DNA of 64,000 nt, taken from positions 1 to 64,000 of the forward strand of contig JAOARQ010000042.1 of NCBI GenBank assembly GCA_025210455.1, in the 5' to 3' direction. The position numbers and the translations under genes are program-made. Shown piece after piece: positions 63,460 through 64,000 of the stretch; the stretch's first letter is position 1; each line of letters starts with the position of its first letter. The stretch comes from Pelagimonas sp. GTDB lineage: Bacteria; Pseudomonadota; Alphaproteobacteria; Rhodobacterales; Rhodobacteraceae. The notes under the pieces are model-generated. The model made no database searches, was not told the origin of the DNA, and saw nothing but the letters and a program-made list of their open reading frames with translations.

Positions 63460-64000
63460 ATGAGCTGGTCACCTGAGAAAACCCAAGTCAAAAGCTGGAA
63501 CGAATGGGATCCGCTGCGCCATGTGATTGTCGGACGCGCGGATGATTGCCACATCCCGCCAGAGGAACCCGCGCTGGACGCCAAAGTGCCGGAAGACAGC
63601 GATATGCGCGGCCAATGGGGGCGGCGTCCGCAGGAAACCATTGATCGTGGCAATGAGCTGCTGGACAACTTTGCCGAACAGCTGCGCAAACGTGGCATCC
63701 GCGTTGATCGCCCAACATCCATTGACCATTCACAGGCGGTCACCACGCCGGATTTCCACACCGACAGCCAGTTTGGCTGTATGCCACCGCGCGACGTGCT
63801 GCTGACCGTCGGCCACGAGATCCTTGAGGCCACCATGTCCTATCGGTGCCGCTGGTTCGAATATCTCAACTATCGCCCGCTGATGCAGCAATACTGGGAG
63901 GAAGATCCAAACTTCCGCCACGAAGCCGCCCCCAAACCACGTCTGACAGATGCGGATTATCACCCGGATTATCTCTCGGAGAAAATCGGTGTGGAAAAGC
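63460..64000 (+). CDS. Glycine amidinotransferase-like protein, 3' partial at window edge
   Basis: The first 180 codons are visible. Start at 63460 has AGGAG 8 bases upstream. WNEWDPLRHVIVGRADDCHIP and CMPPRDVLLTVGHEILEATM, followed by RCRWFEYLNYRPLMQQYW, match arginine:glycine amidinotransferase (AGAT) and related inosamine-phosphate amidinotransferases. These move the amidino group from arginine to an amine through a catalytic Cys that lies beyond the window. Substrate cannot be decided here. Confidence 0.88.
   Translation, partial: MSWSPEKTQVKSWNEWDPLRHVIVGRADDCHIPPEEPALDAKVPEDSDMRGQWGRRPQETIDRGNELLDNFAEQLRKRGIRVDRPTSIDHSQAVTTPDFHTDSQFGCMPPRDVLLTVGHEILEATMSYRCRWFEYLNYRPLMQQYWEEDPNFRHEAAPKPRLTDADYHPDYLSEKIGVEK

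Overview
The window looks like chromosomal DNA of a marine alphaproteobacterium of the Roseobacter group (Rhodobacterales). The case rests on gene content and protein resemblance: a DddP-type DMSP lyase, heterotetrameric sarcosine oxidase, RTX and Hint-domain proteins, a CcmI/RuvX/DUF1289 operon, a one-cysteine DksA, an IF-3 starting [10 protein letters not shown]-like, and moderately high GC throughout. No search could be run, so genus is not assigned. About 62 protein genes or gene remnants and one tRNA gene are annotated.

Layout. 1-2.4 kb: two RTX calcium-binding repeat genes; the first is cut by a 114-bp near-perfect inverted repeat at the window edge. 2.4-4.3 kb (minus): ccmI-ruvX-DUF1289. 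4.5-9.8 kb: soxBDAG, sarcosine oxidase feeding C1 units to tetrahydrofolate. 10-17.4 kb: a small secreted protein, iron superoxide dismutase, a RarD-type permease, a LOG-family nucleotidase, a Pro/Glu-rich LysM protein, an Atm1-type ABC exporter and a class I amidotransferase. 17.4-21.5 kb: an AhpD-like protein and a periplasmic-type molybdenum hydroxylase pair (large subunit plus 2Fe-2S subunit) divergent from a TetR regulator, with palindromic operator sequence between them. 21.5-25.6 kb: an SDR enzyme, kynureninase and tryptophan 2,3-dioxygenase (tryptophan to anthranilate, without a recognisable formamidase), then an exported beta-lactamase-fold protein that lacks the usual HxHxDH metal motif.

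25.7-33.2 kb: an ICMT-like methyltransferase, TrmL, a VOC protein and an exported rhodanese; a 267-bp fold-back MITE sits exactly between the two convergent stop codons of the last two. Then pntAB (proton-translocating transhydrogenase), an unknown membrane protein and bioY. 33.3-38.1 kb: an alpha/beta-hydrolase-OsmC fusion, an EEP phosphatase plus Nudix pair, and an Hcp-like cysteine-rich Sel1 repeat protein with a frameshift in a G6 tract. 38.2-46.3 kb: dddP, an exported glycerophosphodiester phosphodiesterase, a DUF3445 haem-type demethylase, an MltB-like lytic transglycosylase, a GGDEF protein and the glnB-glnA operon.

46.5-50.1 kb: nnrD, an orphan Hint protein, tRNA-Leu(UAG) and a decayed mobile island (AlpA-like excisionase, a small ORF and a serine-recombinase remnant). 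50.1-56.7 kb (minus): a dCache chemoreceptor, and MoxR and VWA genes of the CoxD/CoxE type that flank a translationally coupled GNAT-DUF2927-small-membrane-protein operon. 57.1-64 kb: dksA, an FAD monooxygenase, xdhC and a molybdopterin-binding protein (molybdoenzyme maturation), a methyltransferase, infC with an AUA start codon, an alanine-rich helical repeat protein, and the start of an amidinotransferase that runs off the window.

Most genes are housekeeping or metabolic. The least explained items are the inverted repeat in the RTX locus, the MITE between convergent genes, the degenerate metal sites (SoxD, the MBL protein), the Ala-rich protein, and the GNAT-DUF2927-membrane operon inside the MoxR/VWA block.
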